NCBI GenBank assembly: GCA_937982565.1
Contig: CALJLN010000008.1
Coordinates: 1-26,988, forward strand
Length of the DNA stretch: 26,988 nucleotides
Direction: 5' to 3'
From: UBA2421 sp002343075
Lineage (GTDB): Bacteria; Planctomycetota; Phycisphaerae; Tepidisphaerales; Tepidisphaeraceae
The first letter of the stretch is position 1. Every line of letters begins with the position of its first letter. The translations under genes and the position numbers were made by a program. The notes below the pieces were generated by a model, which saw only the letters and a program-made list of their open reading frames with translations, did not search any database and was not told the DNA's origin. This document shows, in pieces, positions 7,989 to 16,139 of the stretch.

Positions 7989-8091
7989 GAGGCACGAAGG
8001 CACGCAGGCACGAAGGCACGGAGTGAACACGTCGTGACCTGCCTCCTTCGCACCTCACTTCGCGCCGTCTTGTCTCCGTGCCCGTGTGCCT
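7989..8091. repeat. Inverted repeat between accB and accC
   Basis: The left part is a 16-bp tandem duplication, AGGCACGAAGGCACGC and AGGCACGAAGGCACGG (7990-8005, 8006-8021). The right arm, CTCCGTGCCCGTGTGCCT (ending at 8091), is an imperfect reverse complement of the second copy plus GAG (15 of 18 positions), so the transcript can form a long hairpin. The right arm ends directly against the accC start codon at 8092. It uses the same word family as the modules at 693-985. Confidence 0.75.
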
Positions 8092-9438
8092 ATGTTTCAA
8101 AAGATCCTCATCGCCAATCGCGGAGAGATTGCACTTCGCATCATTCGTGCCTGCCGTGAGCTGGGCATTCAAACCGTCGTAGTCTATTCGACCGCCGACA
8201 GGGACGCCGCTTATCTGAAGATGGCGGATCAGGCGATTTGCATCGGCGACGCCTCCCCAGCCGAGAGTTACCTGAACATCCCGCGGATCATCTCCGCTGC
8301 CGAGATTAGCGATGTGGAAGCGATTCACCCCGGATATGGCTTTTTAAGTGAAAAGCACCACTTTGCCGAGATTTGCCGGAGTTGCAAGATTGAGTTTATT
8401 GGCCCTCCGGTGGATGCCATGCTTGCGCTGGGCGACAAGGTACAGTGCAAGAAAATTGCCAAGCGTGCCAAGGTCCCCACGGTGCCGGGCAGCGACGGCG
8501 CGGTGGAAGACGAGAAGCAGGCTGTCGAAATCGCAAGTAAGATCGGCTATCCCGTCATCATCAAAGCCAGCGCCGGCGGCGGCGGGCGCGGGATGCGAGT
8601 GGCCCATAATGAGATGACACTCCGCGCGGGGCTGAATCAGGCGCGAGCCGAGGCCGAAAACGCGTTCAAAGACCCGACTGTCTACATAGAGAAGTATGTC
8701 GAATTCGGCAGGCACGTCGAAGTGCAGGTAATTGCCGATCAGCACGGAAATGCCGTCCACCTCTGGGAACGCGATTGCTCCATGCAGCGGCGGCACCAGA
8801 AACTCGTGGAAGAGTCTCCGTCACCTTTCCTGAAACAATCCGTCCGCGAAGAACTTTGCGCGGCAGCGGTTCGCCTGGTGAGGGAATCGAAGTATTTTAA
8901 CGCCGGCACCGTCGAGTTCCTCGTGGATAAGGACCAGAATTTCTACATCCTTGAGGTAAACGCGCGCATTCAGGTCGAGCATCCGGTGACCGAGTCGGTC
9001 ACAGGCATCGATCTCATCAAAGAGCAGATTCGCGTTGCCAGCGGCGAACGACTGAGCTTTGTCCAGAAAGACGTGGAGCAACGGGGGCATGCCATCGAGT
9101 GCCGGATTAATGCCGAAGACCCTGCCCGCAACTTCGCCCCGTTTCCGGGCGTTATTGAGGAGTATCGCCCCCCCGGCGGGCCGGGTGTGCGGCTGGACAG
9201 CCATGTTTACGCCGGCTACCGCATTCCGCCCAATTACGACAGCATGATCGGCAAGCTCATTGTGCATCGCCCCACTCGCGAGCAGGCGATCGCGACGATG
9301 AAACGTGCCCTCTCGGAGTTTCATATCAGCCCGATCCGCACCACCATTCCGTTTCACCTTCAGATCATGGACAATGAGCATTTCCGGCGCGGCGAAGTCG
9401 ATACCGGCTTTGTGGAACGGGTCATGCTGCCCAAATAG
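8092..9438 (+). CDS. accC: Biotin carboxylase subunit of acetyl-CoA carboxylase
   Basis: This encodes a 448-residue ATP-grasp enzyme that carboxylates the biotin on AccB using ATP and bicarbonate. The N-terminal domain starts MFQKILIANRGEIALRIIRA. The glycine-rich ATP loop is KASAGGGGRGMRV, and RDCSMQRRHQKLVEESPSP and EVNARIQVEHPVTE carry active-site and metal-binding residues. The C-terminal biotin-carboxylase domain ends in ERVMLPK. The length equals the E. coli enzyme within one residue. ATG 8092 is preferred; a GTG at 8086 would add only two residues. No Shine-Dalgarno sequence is visible, because the repeat runs right up to the start. It lies downstream of accB and probably in the same transcript, with the hairpin between them. 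Confidence 0.97.
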   Translation: MFQKILIANRGEIALRIIRACRELGIQTVVVYSTADRDAAYLKMADQAICIGDASPAESYLNIPRIISAAEISDVEAIHPGYGFLSEKHHFAEICRSCKIEFIGPPVDAMLALGDKVQCKKIAKRAKVPTVPGSDGAVEDEKQAVEIASKIGYPVIIKASAGGGGRGMRVAHNEMTLRAGLNQARAEAENAFKDPTVYIEKYVEFGRHVEVQVIADQHGNAVHLWERDCSMQRRHQKLVEESPSPFLKQSVREELCAAAVRLVRESKYFNAGTVEFLVDKDQNFYILEVNARIQVEHPVTESVTGIDLIKEQIRVASGERLSFVQKDVEQRGHAIECRINAEDPARNFAPFPGVIEEYRPPGGPGVRLDSHVYAGYRIPPNYDSMIGKLIVHRPTREQAIATMKRALSEFHISPIRTTIPFHLQIMDNEHFRRGEVDTGFVERVMLPK

Positions 9439-9541
9439 CCCCGGGAGCCTTCGGCACTGGCTCTCGACCTGACCGGCATCGAATCAGCCTTTGCGCGGCC
9501 GCAGGAAGAGAGATTCTGATCACCCGCGTCGAGGAGCATTG

Positions 9542-9550
9542 TGGTATAGT
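9542..9550 (+). promoter_or_regulatory. Candidate extended -10 promoter element
   Basis: TGGTATAGT contains an extended -10 (TG-N-TATAGT, hexamer 9545-9550, five of six consensus bases). No good -35 is visible. Transcription would begin near 9557, leaving a leader of about 56 nt before GTG 9613 but only about 8 nt before GTG 9565, which favours the later start of the next gene. Confidence 0.35.
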
Positions 9551-9612
9551 CAGGCGAGGGTGAGGTGCTTGCCTCGCTCTGGTGGTTGCAAGACCATTTC
9601 AAGGCGGTCGCC

Positions 9613-10302
9613 GTGGCTTGTACGCATCGCGTAGCAACCACTCTCGCTGTCGTAGCCTTTGCCACATCCAGTGCATGGGGCTGCCCCGGTTGCACCTCCG
9701 GGCGCGATGTCACGCTCCCTGGTTTCTGGTTGCTCTCGCCAGCAGCGACAGCGGCGCTGTTCCTGTTGACGTCATTTGTCGAACGCCCGTTTTTGTCCCG
9801 GGCAGGTGTAAGCCGAAACGCACTTGCGCACTCTCTCCTAGCCAGTGCGGTGACAATGACGCTTCTGGGCATAATCGGATTTTTTGTTTATTTCCTAACA
9901 TGGCCAACCGGCCTCGGCCTTCTCTGGATTCCCAGTGCGGTCATCGCCTCAGCTGCCATGAAGCTGACGATTCTGAGATATCGGTTCGTCGTGGGCGGGC
10001 CGATTCGATTCTGGCCACTATTCCTGGGGGTCTTCGTCAGCCAGATGCTGATCTCCATCCTGCCCCTGACGCAATATGCCTTCGGCTTCAGCGCGCCCCG
10101 GCACGCGGTGAGCGTGGAGGGAGTCAAGCCTGTCATGGCCCTGATCACCACCCTCACCGCTGTCACCGCCGTTGTGATTGCGTTCCTGCGTACGCGGGCG
10201 GACGCTGTGGGTTGGGCGTCAGGCCGAGGGTTTGAGGTGGTTCCCGTCTCCCCCGCCCCGCATCCGCCCGATTCATCGTCTGCACCCGGTGACATCAAAT
10301 AG
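9613..10302 (+). CDS. Unrecognised multi-pass membrane protein with signal peptide
   Basis: I do not recognise a family. From GTG 9613 the 229-residue protein begins with a textbook signal peptide (MACTHRVATTLAVVAFATSS) followed by AWGCPGCTSG, a CxxC pair right after the likely cleavage site. Three or four further hydrophobic segments follow: one near FWLLSPAATAALFLL, one at GIIGFFVYFL, one at FWPLFLGVFVSQMLISIL and one at VMALITTLTAVTAVVIAFL. The C-terminus is a hydrophilic Pro/Ser-rich tail. A GTG at 9565 would add 16 residues, but AAGG at 9600-9603 and the candidate -10 at 9545-9550 favour 9613. It lies between accC and tRNA-Ile with no obvious partner. Confidence 0.65.
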   Translation: MACTHRVATTLAVVAFATSSAWGCPGCTSGRDVTLPGFWLLSPAATAALFLLTSFVERPFLSRAGVSRNALAHSLLASAVTMTLLGIIGFFVYFLTWPTGLGLLWIPSAVIASAAMKLTILRYRFVVGGPIRFWPLFLGVFVSQMLISILPLTQYAFGFSAPRHAVSVEGVKPVMALITTLTAVTAVVIAFLRTRADAVGWASGRGFEVVPVSPAPHPPDSSSAPGDIK

Positions 10303-10394
10303 GCCAATCTCCCCGCGGCGAGCGGGTTCAGCCGGACGGCCGAGATTGACACGCGCCATCCGAGAAATAGAATGCTTGGCCCGTTAAGGTAAAC

Positions 10395-10468
10395 GGGCTC
10401 GTAGCTCAGTTGGTTAGAGCGCGTCCCTGATAAGGACGAGGTCGGCAGTTCGAATCTGCCCGGGCCCA
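10395..10468 (+). tRNA. tRNA-Ile (anticodon GAU)
   Basis: Acceptor arms GGGCTCG (10395-10401) and CGGGCCC (10461-10467) pair with one wobble, and the discriminator is A. The D arm reads GCTCAGTTGGTTAGAGC, the anticodon stem CGTCC/GGACG encloses CTGATAA (anticodon GAU), and the T arm GGCAG-TTCGAAT-CTGCC is canonical. CCA is not encoded. It stands alone here; the same isotype is often inside rRNA operons, but no rRNA is present in the window. Confidence 0.96.
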
Positions 10469-10742
10469 TTTTAACTCCGATTATTGACAATCCAGAAAAG
10501 CTGCGTGCCTGAGTTGCGCCGTTGCTGCCCGCGTTGCCGATTGGGCAAAGGGTTGCTGCATGATCGCCTGTGGCACTCATTCCGTCGCGTGGCAGGTCGC
10601 CTTCGCAGACGGTCTCGCTGGAGTTTCCCCGCAACGCGGGCGACATCCCCCTCGCGCGACAACCGGGCCAAAGCGGCTGGGGGGCCATCGTACTGAGAAT
10701 AGCCTGGTGTTTCGCCTCGTCTCTGGCGGCATGGATCGGGGT
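10469..10742. other. Intergenic stretch without a recognisable gene
   Basis: These 274 bases separate tRNA-Ile from the stop codon of the converging permease gene. Open frames cross it on the plus strand but continue into the antisense of the permease and have no ribosome-binding site or recognisable motif. I see no convincing terminator, repeat or RNA gene. Confidence 0.5.
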
Positions 10743-11564
10743 TTACCCTTTCACCGCCCCGCTCGCCAGTCCGGAAATGAAGTCTCGCTGCATCACGAAG
10801 AAAAGCAGAACCACCGGCGAAACAGCCAGCAGCGTCCCCGCCATGAGCACGCCGTAATCGGATTGATACTCAGGCGACGCCACCATGTTGGCCAGGCCGA
10901 TGGGCAGGGTGTATTTCCTCTCATCCTGCAACACGATCTGCGGCCAGAGGAAGCTGTTCCAACTGCCGAGAAATGCCATCAGCGTATAGGCGCCGACCAT
11001 CGGCCGCACGATCGGCAGGGCCACTTCCCACCAGATGCGCAGTTCGCTGCACCCATCCACCCGTGCCGCCTGCACAAGCTCGTCTGGCACAGTTTGCATG
11101 GCCTGCATGAACAGGAACATGCCAAACACACTCACCGCGCCCGGGACGATGATCGCAAAAAATGAATCGATCCAGCCAAGCGTCTCCATCAATTCATATG
11201 AGCTGGGCAGCAGCACCTGTCCTGGAAGCATCATCGTGCCAAGCATAACCAGCATGAGCGGTCGCTTGCCGGCAAATCGATACTTGGCCAGCGCAAACCC
11301 GCCGAGACTGCTGAGTGTGACGACCAGAATCGTGTGAATTGAAGAGAGAAACAGCGAATTGATAACCCAGGTTGCGAACGGCTGCTGGCTGAAAAGACGG
11401 GAGAAGTTGTCGGTGGTGAGTCGGCGAAGATCGTCCCAGGGGAAGAAGATGTACGCGGTGAGGTCTGCGGTCGTCTTGAACGCAGCCGAGACCAGCCACA
11501 GCAACGGCAGCAACGCAACCGCGGCGCAGATGGCGAGCAGAAAATGAACGGCTACCGATCGCAT
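10743..11564 (-). CDS. ABC sugar transporter permease, MalG/UgpE type
   Basis: This encodes an inner-membrane permease of about 273 residues with six predicted helices and the cytoplasmic EAA loop QAARVDGCSELRIWWEVALP, the signature of binding-protein-dependent carbohydrate importers (CUT1 family). The C-terminus MQRDFISGLASGAVKG is typical of MalG/AraQ/UgpE proteins. ATG 11564 follows the stop of the upstream permease by four bases (GTG 11567 is also possible), so the two are translationally coupled and should form a heterodimer. Neither a solute-binding protein nor an ATPase is encoded in the window, so the sugar cannot be inferred; a shared MsmX/UgpC-like ATPase elsewhere is likely. Confidence 0.93.
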   Translation of the reverse strand: MRSVAVHFLLAICAAVALLPLLWLVSAAFKTTADLTAYIFFPWDDLRRLTTDNFSRLFSQQPFATWVINSLFLSSIHTILVVTLSSLGGFALAKYRFAGKRPLMLVMLGTMMLPGQVLLPSSYELMETLGWIDSFFAIIVPGAVSVFGMFLFMQAMQTVPDELVQAARVDGCSELRIWWEVALPIVRPMVGAYTLMAFLGSWNSFLWPQIVLQDERKYTLPIGLANMVASPEYQSDYGVLMAGTLLAVSPVVLLFFVMQRDFISGLASGAVKG

Positions 11565-11568
11565 CACC

Positions 11569-12519
11569 CTACCCGGCGGTCACCCTTCTCAGTCGAAGCT
11601 GGATGATCGACAACGCCGCCACCAGCACCACCAGTGCCCACCCCACCGCCGAGGCATAGCCCAGGTTGCCCTGCTCAAATCCGTTGCCAAAGAGATACAT
11701 TACGATTGTCAGTGCCCGACTATTCGGCCCCGAACCCCCGAACAGCACATATGGCAATTCAAACAGTTGCAGCGAGCCAATCATTCCGATCAGCGTCAGG
11801 AAGACCAGGACCGGTTTGATTCCCGGAATGGTCACATGCCAAAACTTCTGAATTCGGCTGGCCCCATCCACGTCCGCGGCTTCGTATAGCTCGCGATCAA
11901 CCGCTTGCAATGCCGCAAGGAAGTAAACCATTCCGTAGCCGACGCTCAGGTAAAGTGCGGCCACGAGTATCGCCGGCATGGTCCAGTTGGGGTCGGTTAG
12001 GAAGCCGATCGGTTCAGCCCCGGGCGCCAAGAACTCCAGCGGAGTGCCCACCACCCACCCGCGGATGCGGGCGAGGGCCTGGTTCACCACCCCCGTCCGC
12101 CCGCCGAGCAGAATGTTAAACATCACCGCTACAAAAACCGAGCCGACCAGATGCGTTGAGAAGAATGCGAATCGAAAGGCGTTCTTAAACCTGACGCGAG
12201 GATTATTCAGGATGACCGCCAACAGCAGCGAACAGGGAATCTGAATTGCGAGGAAAAGAAACGCGAACGTGAGCGTGTTCAGCACCGCCCACCAGAACAT
12301 GCGATCGCGGATGAGGAAAGCAAAGTTGCCCGCACCGATATACTCAAGTTCATCCGGTCCGGCGCTCTTGTGTACGCTGAGAAACAGGCTGCGCAGCAGC
12401 GGATAGACCATAAAGCAGGCAAAGAGGAGGACAAACGGAGCGACGAACAGGTACGGCGAGAATCGAGCTTGCGTGGCCCACAAGCGCTGCCGGGGACGGG
12501 AAGACTCGGTTATCGCCAT
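11569..12519 (-). CDS. ABC sugar transporter permease, MalF/UgpA type
   Basis: This encodes a 316-residue inner-membrane permease. A short basic cytoplasmic head is followed by helix 1 (YLFVAPFVLLFACFMVYPLL), five more helices, and the EAA loop YEAADVDGASRIQKFWHVTI. The periplasmic loop between helices 1 and 2 and the overall length match UgpA/LacF-type CUT1 permeases. It is the first of the two permease genes, and its TAG stop at 11569-11571 almost touches the next start. It lies 62 bp downstream of a small membrane-protein gene on the same strand, which may place all four minus-strand genes in one transcript. Substrate unknown. Confidence 0.93.
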   Translation of the reverse strand: MAITESSRPRQRLWATQARFSPYLFVAPFVLLFACFMVYPLLRSLFLSVHKSAGPDELEYIGAGNFAFLIRDRMFWWAVLNTLTFAFLFLAIQIPCSLLLAVILNNPRVRFKNAFRFAFFSTHLVGSVFVAVMFNILLGGRTGVVNQALARIRGWVVGTPLEFLAPGAEPIGFLTDPNWTMPAILVAALYLSVGYGMVYFLAALQAVDRELYEAADVDGASRIQKFWHVTIPGIKPVLVFLTLIGMIGSLQLFELPYVLFGGSGPNSRALTIVMYLFGNGFEQGNLGYASAVGWALVVLVAALSIIQLRLRRVTAG

Positions 12520-12581
12520 GTGGCCAATCTCATCGGGGTCTTAACAGCCCTGAGCAACGAACGCCGGAGCTCATCCTTGCG

Positions 12582-12716
12582 TCAGCGGGTGAGCAACCAC
12601 ATCCCCCACACCACCGCCAGCCACACGAAGAAACCGGCCAGCAGCCAGCCAAACAGCGCGCGCCGCGGGGAAAGCGGTGGCTCGGTCTCGAACGGGCGTT
12701 GCGGCTTTGCGCTCAT
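12582..12716 (-). CDS. Small single-helix membrane protein, 44 residues
   Basis: The gene begins with ATG at 12716, overlapping the TGA stop of the Minf_1886 gene as ATGA, and ends with TGA at 12582. The protein starts MSAKPQRPFETEPPLSPRR, a hydrophilic Pro-rich cytoplasmic head. One Trp-rich hydrophobic helix follows (about residues 21-42, including LFGWLLAGFFVWLAVVWGM), ending in LLTR. No family is recognised. The four-base overlap, the clean charged-head-plus-helix pattern and the absence of other coding sequence here support a real gene. Its function may be tied to the upstream Minf_1886 protein or to the permeases downstream, but that is only context. Confidence 0.65.
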   Translation of the reverse strand: MSAKPQRPFETEPPLSPRRALFGWLLAGFFVWLAVVWGMWLLTR

Positions 12717-13123
12717 TTCAGCTTGGGAATGCGATAGTTCTTCGCGTCAAAGGTGCATCGAAAATCGTAAACCTCGCAAAAATCTTCCTGCGAATCGCTC
12801 TCGGATTTGCCCATCATCCCCGCGGCGATCAGGCTATAGACCATCGCGCCAAAATCGCGCGTCGAGGTGATACCCCAATGCTGAAGCACGGTACCGGCAA
12901 GCATGCCATACTTCTGGAACGCGAAATCGCGCAATCCTTCGCAAAGTTGCTGGCCGCTTACGTGTCGATCCTGCTCGGCGTGCTGACGCTTGCCGTGGAC
13001 CGCGTGCGCGGTGTACGCCAGCCCTTCGTTGAGAAAAATAAAAGCTTCGATCGGGAAGGTTCCGGCCTGCTGGACGAACTCTTCCAATGACTGAGCCGGA
13101 GGTTGAGGCCCCGATGGCGGCAT
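12713..13123 (-). CDS. Minf_1886 family protein
   Basis: This encodes a 136-residue protein of a conserved family named after a Methylacidiphilum gene and common in PVC bacteria; its function is unknown. Recognisable blocks are SLEEFVQQAG near the N-terminus, FLNEGLAYTAHAVHG, RHVSGQQLCEGLRDFAFQKY, GMLAGTVLQHWGI and the acidic SDSQEDFCEVYDF near the C-terminus. No signal peptide or membrane helix is seen, so it is probably cytoplasmic. The start is set at ATG 13123 because it gives the usual family size. The same frame stays open upstream into the antisense of tolC, but that part looks like leader DNA and has no family match that I recognise. It overlaps the next small gene by four bases. Confidence 0.82.
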   Translation of the reverse strand: MPPSGPQPPAQSLEEFVQQAGTFPIEAFIFLNEGLAYTAHAVHGKRQHAEQDRHVSGQQLCEGLRDFAFQKYGMLAGTVLQHWGITSTRDFGAMVYSLIAAGMMGKSESDSQEDFCEVYDFRCTFDAKNYRIPKLK

Positions 13124-13322
13124 AAGGACCTGTTTATACCCTTGATGCGAGTAATTTTCGATAGTTTGCTGATCCCGCCGCGCCCACAAGACTCCCGTGT
13201 CGGGCCACGTCCGGTAGATTGCGGCGTGGGCGTATTGAAATGAGCAGGATACTTGCGGCGACAGGTAAGCACGTTGAAGTGTTGCAAAGGTCTCGGGACC
13301 AAAACGCGGTGGGCTGTCGTTT

Positions 13323-13350
13323 TGGACAGTTACTGACCGATTTCTATAAT
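13323..13350 (+). promoter_or_regulatory. Sigma-70-type promoter upstream of the tolC-like gene
   Basis: A perfect -10 TATAAT (13345-13350) stands 16 bp downstream of TGGACA (13323-13328, five of six consensus bases). Transcription should start near 13357, leaving a leader of about 40 nt before ATG 13398. Confidence 0.6.
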
Positions 13351-13397
13351 CTCGACTGCAGTGTAGAAAGTTGAAACAAGAAAAGGCCGCCAACGTA

Positions 13398-15152
13398 ATG
13401 AAGCACTCTTCCAAGCTCGCATCCGCCGCCGCAACGGCCACTGTTGCTGCTGCCTCCCTCATTCTCTCTGGTTGCAAGTTGACCGAACCTGCGCCATTTA
13501 ACCCCCGCGGGCTGCAGGAGACCAACCGCGCCGGCGCGTCGGCCACCCCTGCGCCCGCCAAGCGGCCCCTGCCGACGACGCTCGAAAGCCCGTTTAAGGA
13601 GGTCAACGGCCGGCCCACCACCAAACCCGGCATTGACGACAATACGGGAACACCCCTCGGCGCCGAGCCGACAGTGCGGCTGGGCCTTCAGGAGATCATC
13701 CAGCGCGTGGTGGCTAACAACGGCGATGTGCGCGTGGCCGGTTACACCCCTGCAATCGACCAGACCCGGGTCATCGAAGCCGAGGCGCGATTTGATCCGA
13801 CCTTCTTCAGTAATTTTACCCTAGACCGCCGGGCTTCGACGGAGGTCTTCAATACCGCCGGCGCAGGTGCAACCACCTACGCACTCGACGGCGGGCTGCG
13901 GCAAAACCTGCAGAGCGGCGGCCAGGCGGAGGTGCGCTATCGCACCACGCTCGTCGATGAAAGCAATACAGGATTCGCCAGTAACGGAAACCCCCGCTAT
14001 GTGAATGAGCTTACGGTGCAGATTCAGCAGCCGCTGCTCCGCGATTTTGGCAATGAGATCAATCGCGCTCGAATAAGCATCAATCGCAATAACCAGAAGA
14101 TTTCGCTGCTCGACTTTCGTCGCCAGTTGGAAGAATCGATTGCCGAGACTGAGCAGCGCTACTGGGAACTGGTGCAGGCCGAGCGCGAAGTGCGCATCAC
14201 CGAGCGGCTGCTTCAGCGCTCAATCGATACCGCCGACATCATCATCCGCCGTGGTGGGGACGACGTGACCCGTGCCCAGATTTCGCAGGCTAATTCGTCC
14301 ATCGAGTCGCGACGAACCGAGCTGATCGCCTCGCGCACGCGCGTGCGAGATCTCAGCGACCAGCTCAAGCGGCTCATGCAGGATCCATCCATCGCAACCA
14401 GCAGCCCAACCGCGGTGCTGCCCGCGGTGCCGCCGATCGACGCGCCGGTGACGTTTGAGTTTGACGAAGTTGCGTCGCAGGCACTGGAAAACAGGCTCGA
14501 ACTGGGACAGCAGCAGTTTCGCGTGAACAATGCCGACATCGCCGCAAAGGTGGCGAAGAACAATCTTCTCCCGCAGTTAAACCTGAACCTGCAAGGCACA
14601 CTCGCCGGATCGGACACCCAGTGGATCAATGCCGCCGGCGACCAGTTTTCCAAGGTCAGCGGCGAGTTTGATGACCAGGCCAACATCGGATTTCAGGTGG
14701 CGCTGCAGTTTGAGATTCCCATCGGTAATCGCGCCGCGCGAGCCATTTATCAACGGGCCATGCTCCAGCGGATGCAGGCGATTGAGCAATATCGCAGCAC
14801 GATCGAACAGATCATGCTCGATGTCCGCACTGCGTGGCGGCAGGTGAACTCGACGTGGAACCAGATCGGTGCCAGTCGCCAGGCCCGTTTCGCCGCAGCA
14901 GACGCCCTGGCCGCCGTGGAGATGCGTCAGCAGCAAGGCGAGGCACTGACTCCCAACTTCGTGCAGTTAATTCTCGACCGGCAAGAGGTGCTGGCACAGA
15001 CCGAGCGCCAGGAAGCCGCCGCCATCAGCAATTACAACATCGCCATCAGCCGCCTCGAACTCTCCAAGGGCACATTGCTTCGTTACAACAACGTGTTGAT
15101 CGAGGAAGAAAGCACGCCGTTTGTGAAGACATTCGGCATGTATGGCCGCTAG
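13398..15152 (+). CDS. TolC-family outer-membrane efflux lipoprotein
   Basis: This encodes a 584-residue outer-membrane channel-type protein. The signal sequence ends in the lipobox LSGC, with Cys26 as the likely lipidated residue. Two outer-membrane efflux repeats follow, recognisable from long amphipathic helices: the first around residues 200-330 (RISINRNNQKISLLDFRRQL, then ETEQRYWELVQAEREV), the second in the C-terminal third (MQAIEQYRSTIEQIMLDVRT, then AWRQV). TolC proteins form trimeric channels working with inner-membrane exporters, but no partner exporter or adaptor gene is adjacent. ATG 13398 gives a clean lipoprotein signal; a TTG at 13371 would add nine charged residues in front of it. 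The length is on the long side (TolC about 450-490) because of an N-terminal Pro/Thr-rich spacer. Confidence 0.88.
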   Translation: MKHSSKLASAAATATVAAASLILSGCKLTEPAPFNPRGLQETNRAGASATPAPAKRPLPTTLESPFKEVNGRPTTKPGIDDNTGTPLGAEPTVRLGLQEIIQRVVANNGDVRVAGYTPAIDQTRVIEAEARFDPTFFSNFTLDRRASTEVFNTAGAGATTYALDGGLRQNLQSGGQAEVRYRTTLVDESNTGFASNGNPRYVNELTVQIQQPLLRDFGNEINRARISINRNNQKISLLDFRRQLEESIAETEQRYWELVQAEREVRITERLLQRSIDTADIIIRRGGDDVTRAQISQANSSIESRRTELIASRTRVRDLSDQLKRLMQDPSIATSSPTAVLPAVPPIDAPVTFEFDEVASQALENRLELGQQQFRVNNADIAAKVAKNNLLPQLNLNLQGTLAGSDTQWINAAGDQFSKVSGEFDDQANIGFQVALQFEIPIGNRAARAIYQRAMLQRMQAIEQYRSTIEQIMLDVRTAWRQVNSTWNQIGASRQARFAAADALAAVEMRQQQGEALTPNFVQLILDRQEVLAQTERQEAAAISNYNIAISRLELSKGTLLRYNNVLIEEESTPFVKTFGMYGR

Positions 15153-15176
15153 TCCGCCCTCTGGCGCGGCACGAGA

Positions 15177-15749
15177 TCAATCGCCATATTTCTGCCGCAG
15201 TCGTGGGCTGAGGCGCAGCATGAGTTGAACGCGCTCGATCTCATTCAGCCAGTCGGCAGTCGCTGCGGCAAGCTCGTCGTCGGGAGGAACAATCGCGCCC
15301 AGAGAACACGATGCGCCAATCTGTTTTTCCGCGATCCTTCGATAACGGGATAAAGTCCGATCGCCGGCCGTCGCGCACCACTCGAAATCTTCGCCAAGAA
15401 ACAGCACAACGGGCACCCTCGCCCCGCCGTTGATTGTAAAACGTGCCGAAAAGTCGGCATGTGCATCGCGATCAACGATTCGCAGTGCAAGCCGCGATGG
15501 GTTGGCATCGACAATGGCCTGAATCAGCGGCAATTGTTCGATGCAGTCGCCACACCAGTTGCCGCTGACAATCAGCAGGTTCATCTTGCGAGTAAATGAC
15601 TCGACCAGTGCCCGCTGCGGCGCGCTAATGCATGCCTTGGCAATCATCGCTCGCCAGCGATCGACCTGAGCAGGCTTGGCTGTACTCACATGCTCCGCGA
15701 GTGACATGCCTGCTTCAAACTTCTGCCTGAATATCTCGCTTGTGATCAA
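15177..15749 (-). CDS. Thioredoxin-like protein
   Basis: This encodes a 190-residue protein with a thioredoxin fold: beta strand MNLLIVSGNW, then the redox motif WCGDC at the start of the helix, and the cis-proline segment GARVPVVLFLGED. About 75 residues precede the fold (MITSEIFRQKFEAGMSLAEH...) and a helical tail follows. The motif CGDC is unusual compared with CGPC. There is no signal peptide, so it is probably cytoplasmic. I chose TTG 15749, two bases after the stop of the VOC gene (TGA-A-TTG), which suggests coupled translation; the frame stays open to 15821 but there overlaps the VOC gene. Substrate unknown. Confidence 0.78.
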   Translation of the reverse strand: MITSEIFRQKFEAGMSLAEHVSTAKPAQVDRWRAMIAKACISAPQRALVESFTRKMNLLIVSGNWCGDCIEQLPLIQAIVDANPSRLALRIVDRDAHADFSARFTINGGARVPVVLFLGEDFEWCATAGDRTLSRYRRIAEKQIGASCSLGAIVPPDDELAAATADWLNEIERVQLMLRLSPRLRQKYGD

Positions 15750-15750
15750 T

Positions 15751-16089
15751 TCACTTCTTCTCGTAAACAGTCTGGCCGGCCGGGTAACAGATGAGTTCGA
15801 CGGCGTTGCCGAACGGGTCATTCAGATAAATCCCCCGGGTGCCATCGCGGTGGCTATCGATCTTCGCCCCGGTCTTCGCGGCGGCGGCGGTCAACTGGGC
15901 CTCATCCACGCGCACCGCGAGATGTGGTGGATGCTGCGAAGGGGTGACCAGCGCCACCTTCACCCCGCCGACATTCATGAATGCCCAGGTGGTATCCTGA
16001 AACAGCACCTCCGCCGCGAACTGCGAGCGATACCACTCAACGCTCGCTGCGATATCGCTCGATGGAACGGCAACATGATCAAACTGCAT
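15751..16089 (-). CDS. VOC-family (glyoxalase/dioxygenase-like) protein
   Basis: This encodes a 112-residue single vicinal-oxygen-chelate domain built of two beta-alpha-beta-beta-beta units. Candidate metal ligands sit where the family expects them: His5 in FDHVAVP, His in PPHLAVRVDEA and Glu in AVELICYPAG. The motif DPFGNAVELICYP is characteristic. Members include glyoxalase I-like enzymes, fosfomycin and bleomycin resistance proteins and dioxygenases, so no substrate is assigned. It begins 51 bp after the LptC/LptA-like gene and is followed immediately by the thioredoxin-like gene, so the two small genes are likely co-transcribed. Confidence 0.85.
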   Translation of the reverse strand: MQFDHVAVPSSDIAASVEWYRSQFAAEVLFQDTTWAFMNVGGVKVALVTPSQHPPHLAVRVDEAQLTAAAAKTGAKIDSHRDGTRGIYLNDPFGNAVELICYPAGQTVYEKK

Positions 16090-16139
16090 GGTATGATGTT
16101 AGGCAAGACTGCGCCGAATGACGAATCCGCAGCGACACA

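Noticed and set aside
13124..13642. Long version of the Minf_1886 frame, overlapping tolC
   Set aside because: The added part covers the tolC promoter and antisense of its first 80 codons, and the family normally starts near ATG 13123.
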